A stretch of 64,000 bases of DNA, taken from assembly GCA_963675135.1 (NCBI GenBank), contig OY776120.1, positions 60,694,063 to 60,758,062 of the forward strand, in the 5' to 3' direction. The stretch's first letter is position 1; each line of letters opens with the position of its first letter. Source of the stretch: Galeopsis tetrahit. Taxonomy: Eukaryota > Streptophyta > Magnoliopsida > Lamiales > Lamiaceae. Positions 42,719 through 54,203 of the stretch are shown here, piece after piece. Position numbers and translations under genes: made by a program. The notes beneath the pieces were generated by a model. It did not search any database and had not been told where the DNA came from. It worked only from the letters and a program-made list of their open reading frames with translations.

Positions 42719-45232
42719 ATGGAATATTCGTTTTCTCCTGCACTTAGACCTTATATTGTGTACATCAAATATCTTGATGAACGAGCATGGAGGAGTGTAC
42801 TGGCTGAATGGATTCAACCACAGATTGAAGCTGATAATTATTCAAAAATTTCTGCTTTTGATGTTGCATCAGATGTGCCAACATCTGGTACACCACTTGC
42901 CAGGTATCCATTATTTTCGATTACCAATCTGAACGGTTTTAAAGAATTTATTTATGATGAGACAGGTACATCGAGGGAAAGTCACAACTGTGATTTGTCA
43001 AAGCTGGATAATGTCGTAATGATTGGTAACATAAAAAGAACAGGTATTGATTACAATGATATGTCTTTTAAACCTTATTATGATAAAAAGCCTATTATGT
43101 TTGTTAAGGCAGAAGTAATGGATGGTTCTAATAGTTCTGCTAAGACACAAATTACTGCTGGTAAGGTTGAAAAAGATTTTACATGTTTTTACTTTTCTGA
43201 TAAAGGTTATAAACGTCCATTTTGTGCTAAACTGAAAATAGATATGAATTCTTCTGAAAAGTTGCCTAAAATGACACATCATTCTAAACAACATTTAAAG
43301 AAAACAAAATGTGTTTCAAAGTCTAATATGTTATGTAATGTTGTTCATATGTCATTAAAAGCATGTGTTTCTGATTTATGGTACTTTGATAGTGGCTGTT
43401 CTAGACACATGACAGACCAACTTGAATTCTTGTCTAATTATAAATCATATGATGGTGGAAATGTTACGTATGGAGGTGGTTGTAAAAGTAAAATTATTGG
43501 TAAAGGAACACTCAATGTTTCTGGTTTTCCAAAGTTATCAAATGTTTTACATGTTGAAGGATTACGTGCAAATTTGATTAGTATTAGTCAATTATGTGAT
43601 GATGATCTACATGTTAAGTTTGATAAATATTCTTGCTATGTTCTAGATAGAAATTTTAATTGTCTTATGACTGGTACTAGATATGTTGACAATTATTACT
43701 TGTTTGAACCTAAAGATATATGCAATAATGCTAAACTTGATGAGAATGTTCTTTGGCATCATAAACTTGGTCATGCTAATTATAAACATATTCACAAATT
43801 GATGAGATTAGGAGTTGTTACAGGTCTACCTAAACTTCAGTTGAGAAATACCAAAGTTTGTGATTCATGCCAAAAAGGTAAGCAGATGAACGTGTCTCAC
43901 AGAATGTTGGAACATTGTTCAACAACATACTGTTTTGAACTTTTACATATGGATATTATTGGTCCAACGGAAACTGAGAGTATTGGTGGTAAGAGATACT
44001 CATTAGTTGTGGTTGATGATTACTCAAGATACACTTGGATTGAATTTCTAAAAGAGAAATCTGAAACTTTTTCTTTTTTAAAAATTCTTTATAAAAGATT
44101 CAAAACTGTTTTTAACTCTAAAGTTTGCAGAATTAAGTCTAATCATGGAAGAGAGTTTGAAAATAGTTCTTTTACTGAATTTTGTGAAAGCAAAGGTATC
44201 ACACAAGAGTTTTCTTCACATAAAATACCACAACAAAATGATATTTGTGAAAGGAAATATAGGACTCTTCAAGAAATGGCTAAAGTTATGCTTTTATCCA
44301 AACAACTTTCTAAAAGATTTTGGGCTGAAGTTTTAAACACTGCATGCCATATTTCAAATAGAATCTATATTCGAACTAATTCCACTAAAACTCCTTACGA
44401 AATTCTAAATAACAAAAAACCAAATTTGAAATACTTTCATGTGTTTGGTTGTATATGTTACATTCAGAATGTTAAGGATCAATTGCATAATTTTGATTCT
44501 AAAAGTGATAAAGGATTCTTCTTAGGCTATTCTAGAAATAGTAAAGCCTATAGAATTTACAATTTGAGAACATGTATTGTGCAAGAATGTCTAAATGTGG
44601 TATTTGATGATGATGCTAGTCTTACAGGTCAATATATTGAAGATGATGTCTCTGACCTTGTTGAAATTTCAAAGAGTTCTGAGAATTCTGATCAAACTCA
44701 AACTGTTGCTTCAGATGAGGCCACATCTGAGCAAACATCCTCTGAAAAATCAGAATTATCAGAAAATTTGCATGAATCACAGAAGACTCCATCTACCAGA
44801 ATTTCGAAAGATCATCCATCAGACCAAATCATTGGAGAACTGAATATTGGAGTACAAACTAGAAGAAGGTTGGGTATGATCACAGAAGATGTGGTAAGGC
44901 CTATATGCATGTCATCCAAATACAACAAGGTAAACCATGTGTGTTATAATTCATTGATTGAGCTTGAAAATATAAAAGAAGCTTTGAAAGTTGAAAATAA
45001 AATATTTTGTGATTATACTAGTGCTGTTAATATATCTAAGAATCATGTGCAATATTCTTTGACAAAGCATATAAGTATTATACCTCATTTTATTAGAGAT
45101 CTTGTTGAGAAGGAGATTGTGAAGTTGGAATACATTACTAATGAGAAACAACTTGCTGATATTTATGTAAAAGCCCTTGATGATAAGAGGTTTTCATCCC
45201 TTCGAAAATCTCTTGGATTATGCACTATCTGA
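42719..45232 (+). CDS. Copia gag-integrase-RNase H tail ORF, RT absent
   Basis: The single open frame is 837 codons from the ATG at 42719. The N-terminus is a short Gag relic (YLDERAWRSVLAEW) without most of the capsid region. The zinc knuckle is degenerate (CFYFSDKGYKRPFC, losing one Cys and the His). Protease motif WYFDSGCSRHM starts at residue 221 and the integrase HHCC finger at 346. The integrase core has Asp412 (HMD), Asn475 where Asp is expected (KSNHG), and Glu511. After the pre-RT motif NIKEAL (residue 756) the frame passes straight into the last part of RNase H (IFCDYTSAVNIS..., ADIYVKALDD). RT is missing in frame. It cannot supply RT, and its integrase is probably inactive, yet no stop has appeared. 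The element would need proteins from relatives to move. Confidence 0.85.
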   Translation: MEYSFSPALRPYIVYIKYLDERAWRSVLAEWIQPQIEADNYSKISAFDVASDVPTSGTPLARYPLFSITNLNGFKEFIYDETGTSRESHNCDLSKLDNVVMIGNIKRTGIDYNDMSFKPYYDKKPIMFVKAEVMDGSNSSAKTQITAGKVEKDFTCFYFSDKGYKRPFCAKLKIDMNSSEKLPKMTHHSKQHLKKTKCVSKSNMLCNVVHMSLKACVSDLWYFDSGCSRHMTDQLEFLSNYKSYDGGNVTYGGGCKSKIIGKGTLNVSGFPKLSNVLHVEGLRANLISISQLCDDDLHVKFDKYSCYVLDRNFNCLMTGTRYVDNYYLFEPKDICNNAKLDENVLWHHKLGHANYKHIHKLMRLGVVTGLPKLQLRNTKVCDSCQKGKQMNVSHRMLEHCSTTYCFELLHMDIIGPTETESIGGKRYSLVVVDDYSRYTWIEFLKEKSETFSFLKILYKRFKTVFNSKVCRIKSNHGREFENSSFTEFCESKGITQEFSSHKIPQQNDICERKYRTLQEMAKVMLLSKQLSKRFWAEVLNTACHISNRIYIRTNSTKTPYEILNNKKPNLKYFHVFGCICYIQNVKDQLHNFDSKSDKGFFLGYSRNSKAYRIYNLRTCIVQECLNVVFDDDASLTGQYIEDDVSDLVEISKSSENSDQTQTVASDEATSEQTSSEKSELSENLHESQKTPSTRISKDHPSDQIIGELNIGVQTRRRLGMITEDVVRPICMSSKYNKVNHVCYNSLIELENIKEALKVENKIFCDYTSAVNISKNHVQYSLTKHISIIPHFIRDLVEKEIVKLEYITNEKQLADIYVKALDDKRFSSLRKSLGLCTI

Positions 45233-45449
45233 AAATTTCTGACTGAATGTTGTATCAAATGTGGGAACATTTGAGACAACATATGGAATCGTCTATTAAA
45301 TTTTTTTGGATATTTTTCTGTGTTTGATTTTAAATAATTCCTCTGTGTAAATGTTGTTTGAGTCTTGAAAAATTTGTTGCAAAAATTTCTGTTCTGGACA
45401 TACATCTCTTAAATGCCAAAAGGGATCACAATTTAGATGCTTAAAAATC

Positions 45450-45594
45450 ATTGAGTAACTATGGGAAACGGAGCTCGCTACTACGATGTTCTCTTTTCAA
45501 AAGGTGATTAAAAATTGCATCAAATTATTCATATATCCATTGAGTAACTATGGGGCACGGAGTTCGCTACTACGATGCACTCTTTTCAAAAGAT
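45450..45594 (+). repeat. Two copies of a 55-bp motif, 87 bp apart
   Basis: Each copy reads CATTGAGTAACTATGGG, then a variable triplet, CGGAGYTCGCTACTACGATG, and TCTTTTCAAAAG. The GC-richer, strongly conserved core contrasts with diverged AT-rich DNA between the copies. Meaning unknown; an RNA structure is one possibility. Confidence 0.7.
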
Positions 45595-46203
45595 GGATCA
45601 ATGTGAAATTGTGAAATAAAAAAAAAATATGTGCAACACAAATGAAGCAAATTCATGTAAAAACAGTGTTGAGATGTATGTGGGCCAACATTATGAGCAA
45701 CATTGAAAATGACTCGAATTTCAGTTAACTTTACGAATTATTTATTTTCTGAATATTAGATTAATTTTTCAGAATTATTAAATTGGATATTTCCAGGTCA
45801 TTGCTTTTATATTTATTGCATTTTTAGTATTTTATTTAATTTGGGCAGTTTTTTAATTCCTTGTTTCTCTCCACTAATTCCACACGTTCACATATTTGGG
45901 AGAAGTTAATTCTTACACTTTCCACTATTCAAATTACTCCCATTATGCGTACAACTTCCAATTGATCTTCTCTACTTAGGTTCTTTTAATAAATTGAAAT
46001 GTCTAGATATTTATATTGCTATTATATTCTCTAACTTATGCACTGATTTTGAAGATAAATTTTCCAGACTTTGAATTGCTCATTTAATTCGAATCTAGTT
46101 TACAGGTATTTAAAGGATGGAACTTCGGTTTAACATTACATTCTATTCTTGTTGTCTATTCTACACTGTTTGTTATTTATTATTGCATCAGGTTTGTTGT
46201 TGT

Positions 46204-46242
46204 CGAAAGTCCAAATTGGGGGAGATTGTTGATGTTGTGTCA
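46204..46242 (+). other. Upstream copy of the polypurine tract block
   Basis: CGAAAGTCCAAATTGGGGGA then GATTGTTGATGTTGT matches the true polypurine tract plus LTR start at 46770-46807, with one difference in the purine block. After GTTGATGTTGT the sequences diverge. It is either a multiple polypurine tract, as described for Sireviruses, or the stub of an older LTR. Confidence 0.7.
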
Positions 46243-46778
46243 ATATTGTGAAGAATGTCACAACATATTTGACAACATCATTAATAATTCGTCATTTCTT
46301 TCACAATCAACACTGATGGTGACAGTCAAGAAACAAAAGCTATACATGAAAGTGATAAGACAGTAGCTGAAGATGCACAGGATGTTGATGTCATTGAGAG
46401 CGTGCATGGAGACTTATGAAAGCATACAAACTGGAGAAGTTATAAAGTATGGGAGAGTTTGTGCAGATCCATGAAGATGCAGCTGAAGTATTATTCAGCC
46501 CAATCCTCTCCTTTACTTATTTACATAATCTTTCTTTATTTGTTTATAATGCTTGTAGGATTTATATTTCTGTTATTTACTTTATTATTTAGGATTTCAT
46601 TTTGTTCTTTATTATTTCTGTTTTTAATCTAAACACATTGTTTGTAGTGTTTAGAGAAAGACTTGTTACTTAATTTGGTGATTACGATTTTATGTCATTT
46701 ACTTGATGTAAACTTTGTATATTTCTACCTTGAATATTTATGTATGTTTAACATCAGAAGTGTTTTAGTCGAAAGGCC

Positions 46779-46792
46779 AAATTGGGGGAGAT
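46779..46792 (+). other. Polypurine tract of the young copia element
   Basis: AAATTGGGGGAGAT lies immediately before the 3' LTR start TGTTGATG. This is the expected position for plus-strand priming. Confidence 0.85.
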
Positions 46793-48018
46793 TGTTGATG
46801 TTGTACCTGTAATGCTTATTTTGATCCAACACTCTTGGCAACTCTGTTTGTCGAGTGTTGTACAAAATGTTCCATCACTTTGGTCAACATCATAATTTGT
46901 CCTTTCTCCTAACACTAACTCCGATTTTAGATGTTGTTCTTAATGTCCTTGTATGCAGGATTGAAGACGTGGAAGTTACCAGGTCAAGCGGTTGCATAAA
47001 TACAAGGAGTGAGAAGTTAAGAACATGCATGGTGGTTCCTACTTTTAAGGAGTTTGTGGAGGAGGTTATAGATCATGTAAAAACTGATCTATGAAGGTTG
47101 CATGCAGTTGAAAATGTGGTCAATTAATAGAGGACTAATGCAACAGTATGATAGATTGTTGTAGACCCAATCAACATATGTATCATACTTATTTCGTCTA
47201 GGAGATTATATGTATAGACCTAAAAGGGAGGTAGTTTCATATAGTCAATTAGATTTTTCAAGCCTTTCTAAAAGGTTGTTGCTGATGTTGTACCCGTGAT
47301 GTGCAGAATGTTCCATCACTTTGGTCAACATCGTAATTCGCCTAACTCCGAATTTTCTATGTTGTTTGTAATGTTCCTTTGTTGCAGTTAGAAGATGTGG
47401 ACGTGTCCAGGTCATGGAGATTGCATAAGGAGTGAGAGAATTGCAAGCACAAATGGAAGTTTAGTCTAAATTGGAAGTTACCTTATTTTAAGGAGTTAAG
47501 GGGAAGTTACATAGATCATGTGATCTATGGGAGTTGAAGGCTGACGAAATGTATCTATAAATAGAGGCTGTCTTCAACGTTTTAATGCAGAGAAGAAAGA
47601 AGACACAATCCATTACAAGACTATCGAAAGCGTGGCGCTTCTAGTTTAGAAAAATTTGTGTTTCTTCTCTCCTTTCGTGTGGTAGGATAATTGTAATCTC
47701 TATCAATTAGACTAACATATTTGTTTGAATCTAGAAGTGTTTATGTTAGACCAAGATTGAGAGGCAGTCTCATAAACTTTGTTTTAGATTCTTTGGGTTG
47801 TCAACACCTTGTAAAATTGGAATTGTCGTACCTCGAAGAGGTTTTTGGCTTCGTTTTACTAATTATATTTTAGTGAAACAATATAGACTTATTTATAGTC
47901 TATACAAATTTTGAATATTCTTTTGTTTCGTGCATTTTAATTTCCGCTGCCAAATGTTGTTAGGACAGTGCCAACACGACTGACAACACCTCTGATTTCG
48001 CACGCACGCACACTTTCA
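46793..48018 (+). mobile_element. 3' LTR of the young copia element
   Basis: It is the same length (1226 bp) as the 5' LTR, with about a dozen substitutions and no indels seen. TATAAATA is at 47556-47563. Instead of host DNA, it is followed by primer site and gag-leader sequence. Confidence 0.92.
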
Positions 48019-48418
48019 GTTGGTATCAGAGCCAACTACTTGATACACTAAGTAGAGATCTTGCTTAGAGTGTGTATATTGAAATGGAATATTCGTTTTC
48101 TCCTGCACTTAGACCTTATTTTGTTTGAATCTAGAAGTGTTTATGTTAGGCCAAGATTGAGAGGCAGTCTCATAAACTTTGTTTTAGATTCTTTGGGTTG
48201 TCAACACCTTGTAAAATTGGAATTGCCGTACCTCGAAGAGGTTTTTGGCTTCGTTTTACTAATTATATTTTAGTGAAACAATATAGACTTATTTATAGTC
48301 TATAGAAATTTTGAATATTCTGTTGTTTCGTGCATTTTAATTTCCGCTGTCAAATGTTGTTAGGACAGTGCCAACACGACTGACAACACCTCTGATTTCG
48401 CACGCACACACACTTTCA
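48019..48418 (+). mobile_element. Extra internal fragment plus partial third LTR
   Basis: 48019-48119 repeats 42654-42754 (primer site and first gag codons). 48121-48418 repeats the last 298 bp of the LTR (47721-48018). The partial LTR shares several variants with the 3' LTR (for example GGGTTGTCAAC) and has a few of its own. The ATAAT duplication lies after this third LTR. Confidence 0.9.
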
Positions 48419-48423
48419 ATAAT

Positions 48424-48465
48424 ATCACGATTTGAGTCGTGAGAGTGGACGTAGAACAATATAAT
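48424..48465 (+). mobile_element. Right remainder of the older copia LTR
   Basis: ATCACGATTTGAGTCGTGAG then AGTGGACGTAGAAC is a typical copia LTR segment and continues the LTR interrupted at 41427. It is cut at about 48465 where LINE sequence starts. Confidence 0.65.
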
Positions 48466-49440
48466 GATGTGGAGGGCGATACATGGGAGGCTACCCTCTT
48501 AGGATTTTCTTAGGATGATGGGCATTTTGGGTCCAGGAATTTGCATGCTTTGTCGATCATCGTATGAAGATATAAATCATCTGTTCAGTGAGTGCGCATT
48601 CTTCACACACACATTTGGGAAGATTTTGGATTTGTTTCAAGTTATAATTAATTTATAGGAGGGATTTCGGTGATGGGTTTTGGGGGCTATGCGTCTCAAA
48701 TTTAGTCCACAAGTCACAGCTCTATGGAGGCTATCTATCTTCACGCTAGTGTGGCAGATTTGGCACTCGAGGAATGCAGTAATTTTTTATGGAGCTCGAG
48801 TCACTCAGGAAACCATTCAGGTGGCAGTATGGGCATTAGTTGGTGAAGCTAAAGATGCTAGAATGGGTTGCATGCAGAATACTGTCTTCGACTTGGGAGT
48901 CATACATACATTCCGACTGAAAGGGGTGCCACGGGTAGTGCCGGCAGTGATCCCAGTTACATGGTCCCTGCCAGCAAAGGGGACAGTCAAAATCAATGTG
49001 GATGGTGCGGCGTTGGGGGCACCGGGATTGATTAAAGGGGTTGTTGTCTTCAGAGATCACGAGGGCTCATTTTTGGGTGCTTTTGTTATGAATCACGGCA
49101 GGGGTTTTGCTTATGAAGCTGAATCGTTGACGGCGTTGCATGCATTACGTCAAGCAACAATCCGAGGCTGGAGGAACCTTGTTGTTACGAATAACTTGGC
49201 ATCAATGGAGGTAGACAACTTCAAATGGTTAGATAGGCCGCCGGAGCATCTAAAAGTACATCTATGTCGTGATCTTAACACTAAATTTTATAGATTTGTG
49301 TAATTTGTAGAGGGGTATACCTTTTTCCCTTGGCTAAGGTTTTATCCCTAAGGAGGGTTTTCCTTAGCAAGGTTTTTAAGGGGGCCCTGGTCATTTGAAC
49401 GGCTTGTGTTCACTTGATTCTAAATTTTTTGATTTATAAA
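48466..49440 (+). pseudogene. LINE 3' end: zf-RVT and RNase H domain
   Basis: The 5' part encodes the zinc-binding zf-RVT region of plant LINE ORF2 (WRAIHGRLP, GPGICMLCRSSYEDINHLFSECAFF) with a stop near 48655. The ORF 48680-49303 encodes an RVT_3-type RNase H: KINVDGAALGAPG supplies the first Asp and YEAESLTALHAL the Glu, while the third acidic site reads VVTNNLASME, with Asn in place of Asp. The 3' untranslated tail (CCTTGGCTAAGG, GGGGGCCCTGGTCATTTGAACG) matches the LINE tail at 34560-34650. The 5' part of ORF2 is absent. Confidence 0.8.
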
Positions 49441-50640
49441 AGAACTGAATTTATATATAAATATAAAAATGACACATCAGCAAAATAAATTCTCTAGGAA
49501 TAGTATATAGAGCGGTTTACCTAAAAAAATAGCAAAACACCCCATTTCTCATTTCAAGTGTAATTAGTTAATTTAATGTAAATTAATAATGCATGAATTT
49601 AAGAAAAATAAACACATGAATTTTAAACAATTATTACACTAATCACCCAACGTTGGGAGAAGAGGTTGTTTATACCGATGCATTAAATGTGGTTCAAGCT
49701 ACCTCCAATTTTTTTGGTTCATAACAAGAGTATGTGGAGTACATGAGAAAGTTTCCACGACAAAATACCTTAGGGGATGTTTATTTTGTGATGTAAAATC
49801 TGGATTTGAAATTTTGAAATCTAACCAATGTTCTACTTTGAGTTTTAGAATTAGAATTTCAAAATCTTACCTTATAAAATACTTATAAATGCTACAAAAG
49901 TCAATTAAATAAATATCTATAAACCCTCTATAAATACTATATAAACACCTATAACATAAAGTTAAACCATACTCTACTTAAATTTCAAAACAAACACAAA
50001 ATATAAAAAATATTAGAATTTTAAAATCCATTAGATTTCAAATTTCGGATTTGAAAATCCTTAAAATCACAAAATAAACGTTTGAGGTGCTCACTAGCCT
50101 CTCCCCACCCTTAAGATTAGGTAGGAAAGGGATTCATACGCAGATTAAGAGATTAGTCCATGTGGATTGATTTGACGATATGTAAAGTCTTTCCTTAAAA
50201 AAAATACAAAATCATTGTAATTATTATGACAAAAGTTTATTTTATAGTGGTAGAGGAGGGTACGAAGATGGCTTCCAACATATACCATACAAATTTTGAG
50301 TAATAAAATTTCGAAGTTCTCTCAACCCAATTAGGTAAAAAATTATATGACATTGAATACATTAAAATTTAATTCCATCCCAAAAATGAGTAAAAAACAA
50401 ATAAAAAGTTGAAAAAAAATCGAAAATCGACAAATTTTGAACCGGAACCGTCGGTTTAAAAAGAAAAACCTAACCCGTCATGAAGACAATTTAAAAATAT
50501 TTTGAAGGAATGAAAGAAAAAGGAATAATTGTATTGGGATGAGAATATTCTAGAAGATTCATAGAGGGTATAGCTGGAAAACAAACAGAAGACAAACCCT
50601 CAAAAATCAAAATTAAATAGAAATGAAAATAAAAATGTTT
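49441..50640. other. Intergenic upstream of the host gene
   Basis: AT-rich, no gene. It contains one MITE-like foldback (49774-50085). The part nearest the gene presumably holds its promoter, but I could not single out a convincing core element. Confidence 0.5.
49774..50085. mobile_element. MITE-like foldback element (Harbinger-like ends)
   Basis: The left end GGGATGTTTATTTTGTGATG is mirrored by ATCACAAAATAAACG at the right end, followed inward on both sides by AAATCC/GGATTT words. GTTTATTTTGTGAT inverted ends are common in plant PIF/Harbinger MITEs. A clean 3-bp duplication was not found, so the exact ends are uncertain. Confidence 0.6.
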
Positions 50641-50814
50641 GGAATATAAAGCTGGAAATACCCGCAAAAAGTGCATAAACATTGTTCTTCTGTCGGACTA
50701 TACAGACTATTACTATTCCAAATCCAAAAACTCAGATCTCCGCAGTCCCCCCCAACTTTCATTCAAATATTCAATCGCATATAATTGTTCGATACCCACA
50801 TTCAATACACTAAT

Positions 50815-53800
50815 ATGGCCTGTAGAAAGGGGGACTTGAGGGAGGAAACGAGAAGTGCATCAGCTGCCGTCGGTGATGCGCTGCTGTTCACAATGATGTG
50901 CATCATTGGGATGCCTGTGGATGTTCACACTAAAGATGGTTCTATTTATTCTGGTATATTTCACACCGCCGCTGTCGACGAGGACTATGGTATTCTTCGA
51001 TTCTATCGTCTGTTTTTCCCTAGCTAGCTTTTTGTTCAGATTTCTCCTTCAAAATCTTTAGGGTTTTTCCTACGCGATAAATTATAGTTGCTTTTATGAT
51101 TGTTGATGGGTATTTATCTTCAAATCTTGAGTTGGTATCTGATCTTGTGATTGAGTTACTATCTTCTTATTACATTTAAATAAATGTATCTTGGATTTGG
51201 AGTTTTGAACTATTTACTTTTTGATTTAAGCAGTAGCCTAGGTTTTAAGTTGCAGTGAACTTTGTAATTTGATTGATTTATGTTTGGTTTTTAGCAATTG
51301 TGTTGAAGAAATCAAGGATGATCAAGAAGGGAAACCGAGACGCAAATGTAGTGATTGGAACTTTAATAGAGACTCTTGTAGTTCGATCAGAGGATCTTGT
51401 CCAAGTTGTTGTTAAGGCAGGTTGCTTGTGCTTTCTAAGTTCTCTAGCCCCATTTTACCTTATGCCTTGAATTCTACAGTAGCTTTTACAACTAATTAAA
51501 AGTTTGCCTATTTTCAGGGAGTTCTACTTCCTTCTAATGGAATTACTGGAGATGGAATAACAGGATACGTAGGGGAGGAATGCGTACAGGCTACTTCAGG
51601 TTATAACGAATGCCTGGACAAGGATGCTGAAGTGGTGAAACCTAATAAGTCTAGATGGAACAAAAAACATAAAAATCAATCAAGGTAAGACTACTAGAAT
51701 AGGCACTATTCAATTCTTCACATGCTTCTTTTGTAGCACTTGATAGGCAGATTTTGATATTAGGAATGATCCTTTTTGGAATTATGACTCCTTACTGGAT
51801 GAATAAAACAAATCCTTTTTTTGGGGGTGGGGTGGGGTGGGGTGACATCATATAATTTCAGAAAGTTTGCCTTTTGCGTCCGTTACAATCTTAAAACCGC
51901 AAATTTATTATCTACCCGCAGGTTGTTGGTCAAAGGTGAGAACAATTATACTTGTAATACAATGAAGGCAGCAAACACCTTGGACAACACTAAAGATTAT
52001 ATTGAGAGATCAGCTGCAATGAATGTTGTACAGGTGAACTTTAATGAAGAATAGCTTTATAGACCTGATAATGTGAAATGAAACTGAAATTTTTTCATTC
52101 ATTCTTATCCATTTGTTCCCTTTGCTTATATATACTATGGATCACTTGTATTTGTTCTGCACCTTTATTTGGATTTTGAGGCCATTATATTCATTTCCTT
52201 TTTTCATCATTTTTGTAAATGCAGATAGGAGAAGCACATAATGTTTCTATTAGTGGAAGGTAAATATTTCTATCAATTGACAATTCCTTTTAATTTGTTC
52301 CCCTATTTATCAACAGTATTTTTTTGTGCATTCCGTCTGACTGTGCTATTTTTAAAATTTTATTTTCCATTACATTGGCATGATTTTGTTTTTCCAATTG
52401 CGATTATGGTTACTGGTGTTGTTTTCCTTCTTTCTATATTCTACAACAGTATTATTGTACTTTAAATTAGTTTTTCCTTCCCTTGTATTTTTTAATAAAT
52501 TTGTACTATTTTTATTGTGAAAGTACAACTGCTTGTCATTCACAATCATCTTGCAATTACTGTTGACAGATATGTTCGAGATGACTCAAGGAGTGAATTG
52601 CAAAATAACCTTGAGATTCAAGACAAGGGAACAGTATGTTGATAAGTATTATCAGCCTATAATGTTGTCCTTCTTTAGTTATATTCCTGATGAATTTCCA
52701 TTTTGTCTTTGGCAGAGGAGTGAAGTGCAAGGCTCAAGTCCAATTAGTGAGTTTCCTTCTTGATCCCTCTTGAACAAGTTTGATTAATTATCATCAGCAT
52801 GGACAGCTTCAATAATCAAACTATACAGTTATATAATCAAACTTCATGCATTTTTAATAAGATATACACTCTCTTATCTACTCTTCCTCCAGAATGTTTT
52901 CCAGTAAAGGTGACTTCCTCATTGGCAATGGTTTGCATAATTTGGAATTAGCTTACTTTTCATTAATTAAATACTCTTACGGTACCTGATTCTTGAGATT
53001 TGACAACTTAATTCCTGGAACCTACTTTTTTTGCTAATAATTTAGAAGAAATTATTTTCTGATCATAACCAAACATATTCTGATTAGGCCCCTTTTGGTA
53101 GATATGTTGAATTATCTATGGCCAGTTTGGATATCTCAATTGAGCCACATTGGATTGTAAATGATGTGTTTTTTTGTCATTTGGTATTGCACACAATTGA
53201 GTGTCTTTTTGCGTGTTGGGTAGAAAATTCATTTAAAACCTGATTAGACATCTATCTTGGACCTAATTAACCACTTGTCTTGGGCTAATCTAATCTACCA
53301 AACTTGTCCTTAGAAAACTCATATATATCTCTTATGGAAATTAACACATTTTCACTTTAATTCTCCAATCATATATACACCGTATAACATTAAAACTAAT
53401 AAACACGTTTAGGTTTAAGTCAAAAACCTATTGGAATATTTTCTGAACCTATTGGAATATTTTCTGAAATGGAATATGTTGCTTGAACTGGGTGCAGGTA
53501 TCCAATGTGGGTACATATCTAGGATTCTGACTTCCTACTCTTTATAATCCAGATATGCAAAATTGAATAAAAAGAGTCCATAATTTGTATATGGATATGG
53601 GGATACATAGAATCATACACATGTAACAAATGTAAATGTTTCATTTATAATTTCAAATTAAATAATTAATGAAATTATACTAACATTTAAATGACTAAAT
53701 ATTACCATAAAATTGCAGTACCTCATCTCCCTTTAGTTCAATTAAAAGAGAAGGATTCTGAGCTTCAGACGACATGGAAATTATGGAAAACAATTTTATG

Positions 53801-54170
53801 GAATGTGTCATTTGGAAACAAACTTGCATAAGTTTTTTTTTTTTTTTTTATTGCTGGTGTGTGAATGTCCTGGCTTTCATCGAGAAGCATTACACTCATT
53901 GACACCAAGCATGCAAGTTTCTCTTTTTATCTAGACAAAGCAAATTATTAACTTTCAAATAGTCTGTTCTGTTGTCGGTTTCTCTGTAAGAAGTGATTCA
54001 AGTGAAGGGTGAAGTATGAGAGAAAAGAGCGTGTAACATATAAAGCAGTAAATTAGGGATTTATGTATCTTATCTAGTTTTTTAGGATTATGAGCACCTG
54101 CAGATTGTTTGGTTAAGATAGACATATGTGGAAAGCTGTTAACAAATCTCAAACGTGATATGGAGGAGCA

Positions 54171-54203
<33 letters not shown>

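Larger units (their letters stand above)
45233..46792 (+). other. Untranslated 3' internal region of the young copia element
   Basis: This 1.56-kb stretch without a gene lies between the ORF and the 3' LTR. It contains a duplicated 55-bp motif (45450-45505 and 45537-45594) and two copies of a polypurine tract block (46204 and 46770). Otherwise it is AT-rich with no ORF. Confidence 0.6.
41428..48418 (+). mobile_element. Young copia element with tandem LTR tail, TSD ATAAT
   Basis: The order is LTR (41428-42653), internal region (42654-46792), LTR (46793-48018), a 101-bp internal fragment (48019-48119) and a 3' LTR fragment (48120-48418). ATAAT flanks the whole at 41423-41427 and 48419-48423. 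The two full LTRs are both 1226 bp and differ at about a dozen positions by eye, roughly 1%. It sits inside an older copia LTR. Confidence 0.92.
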
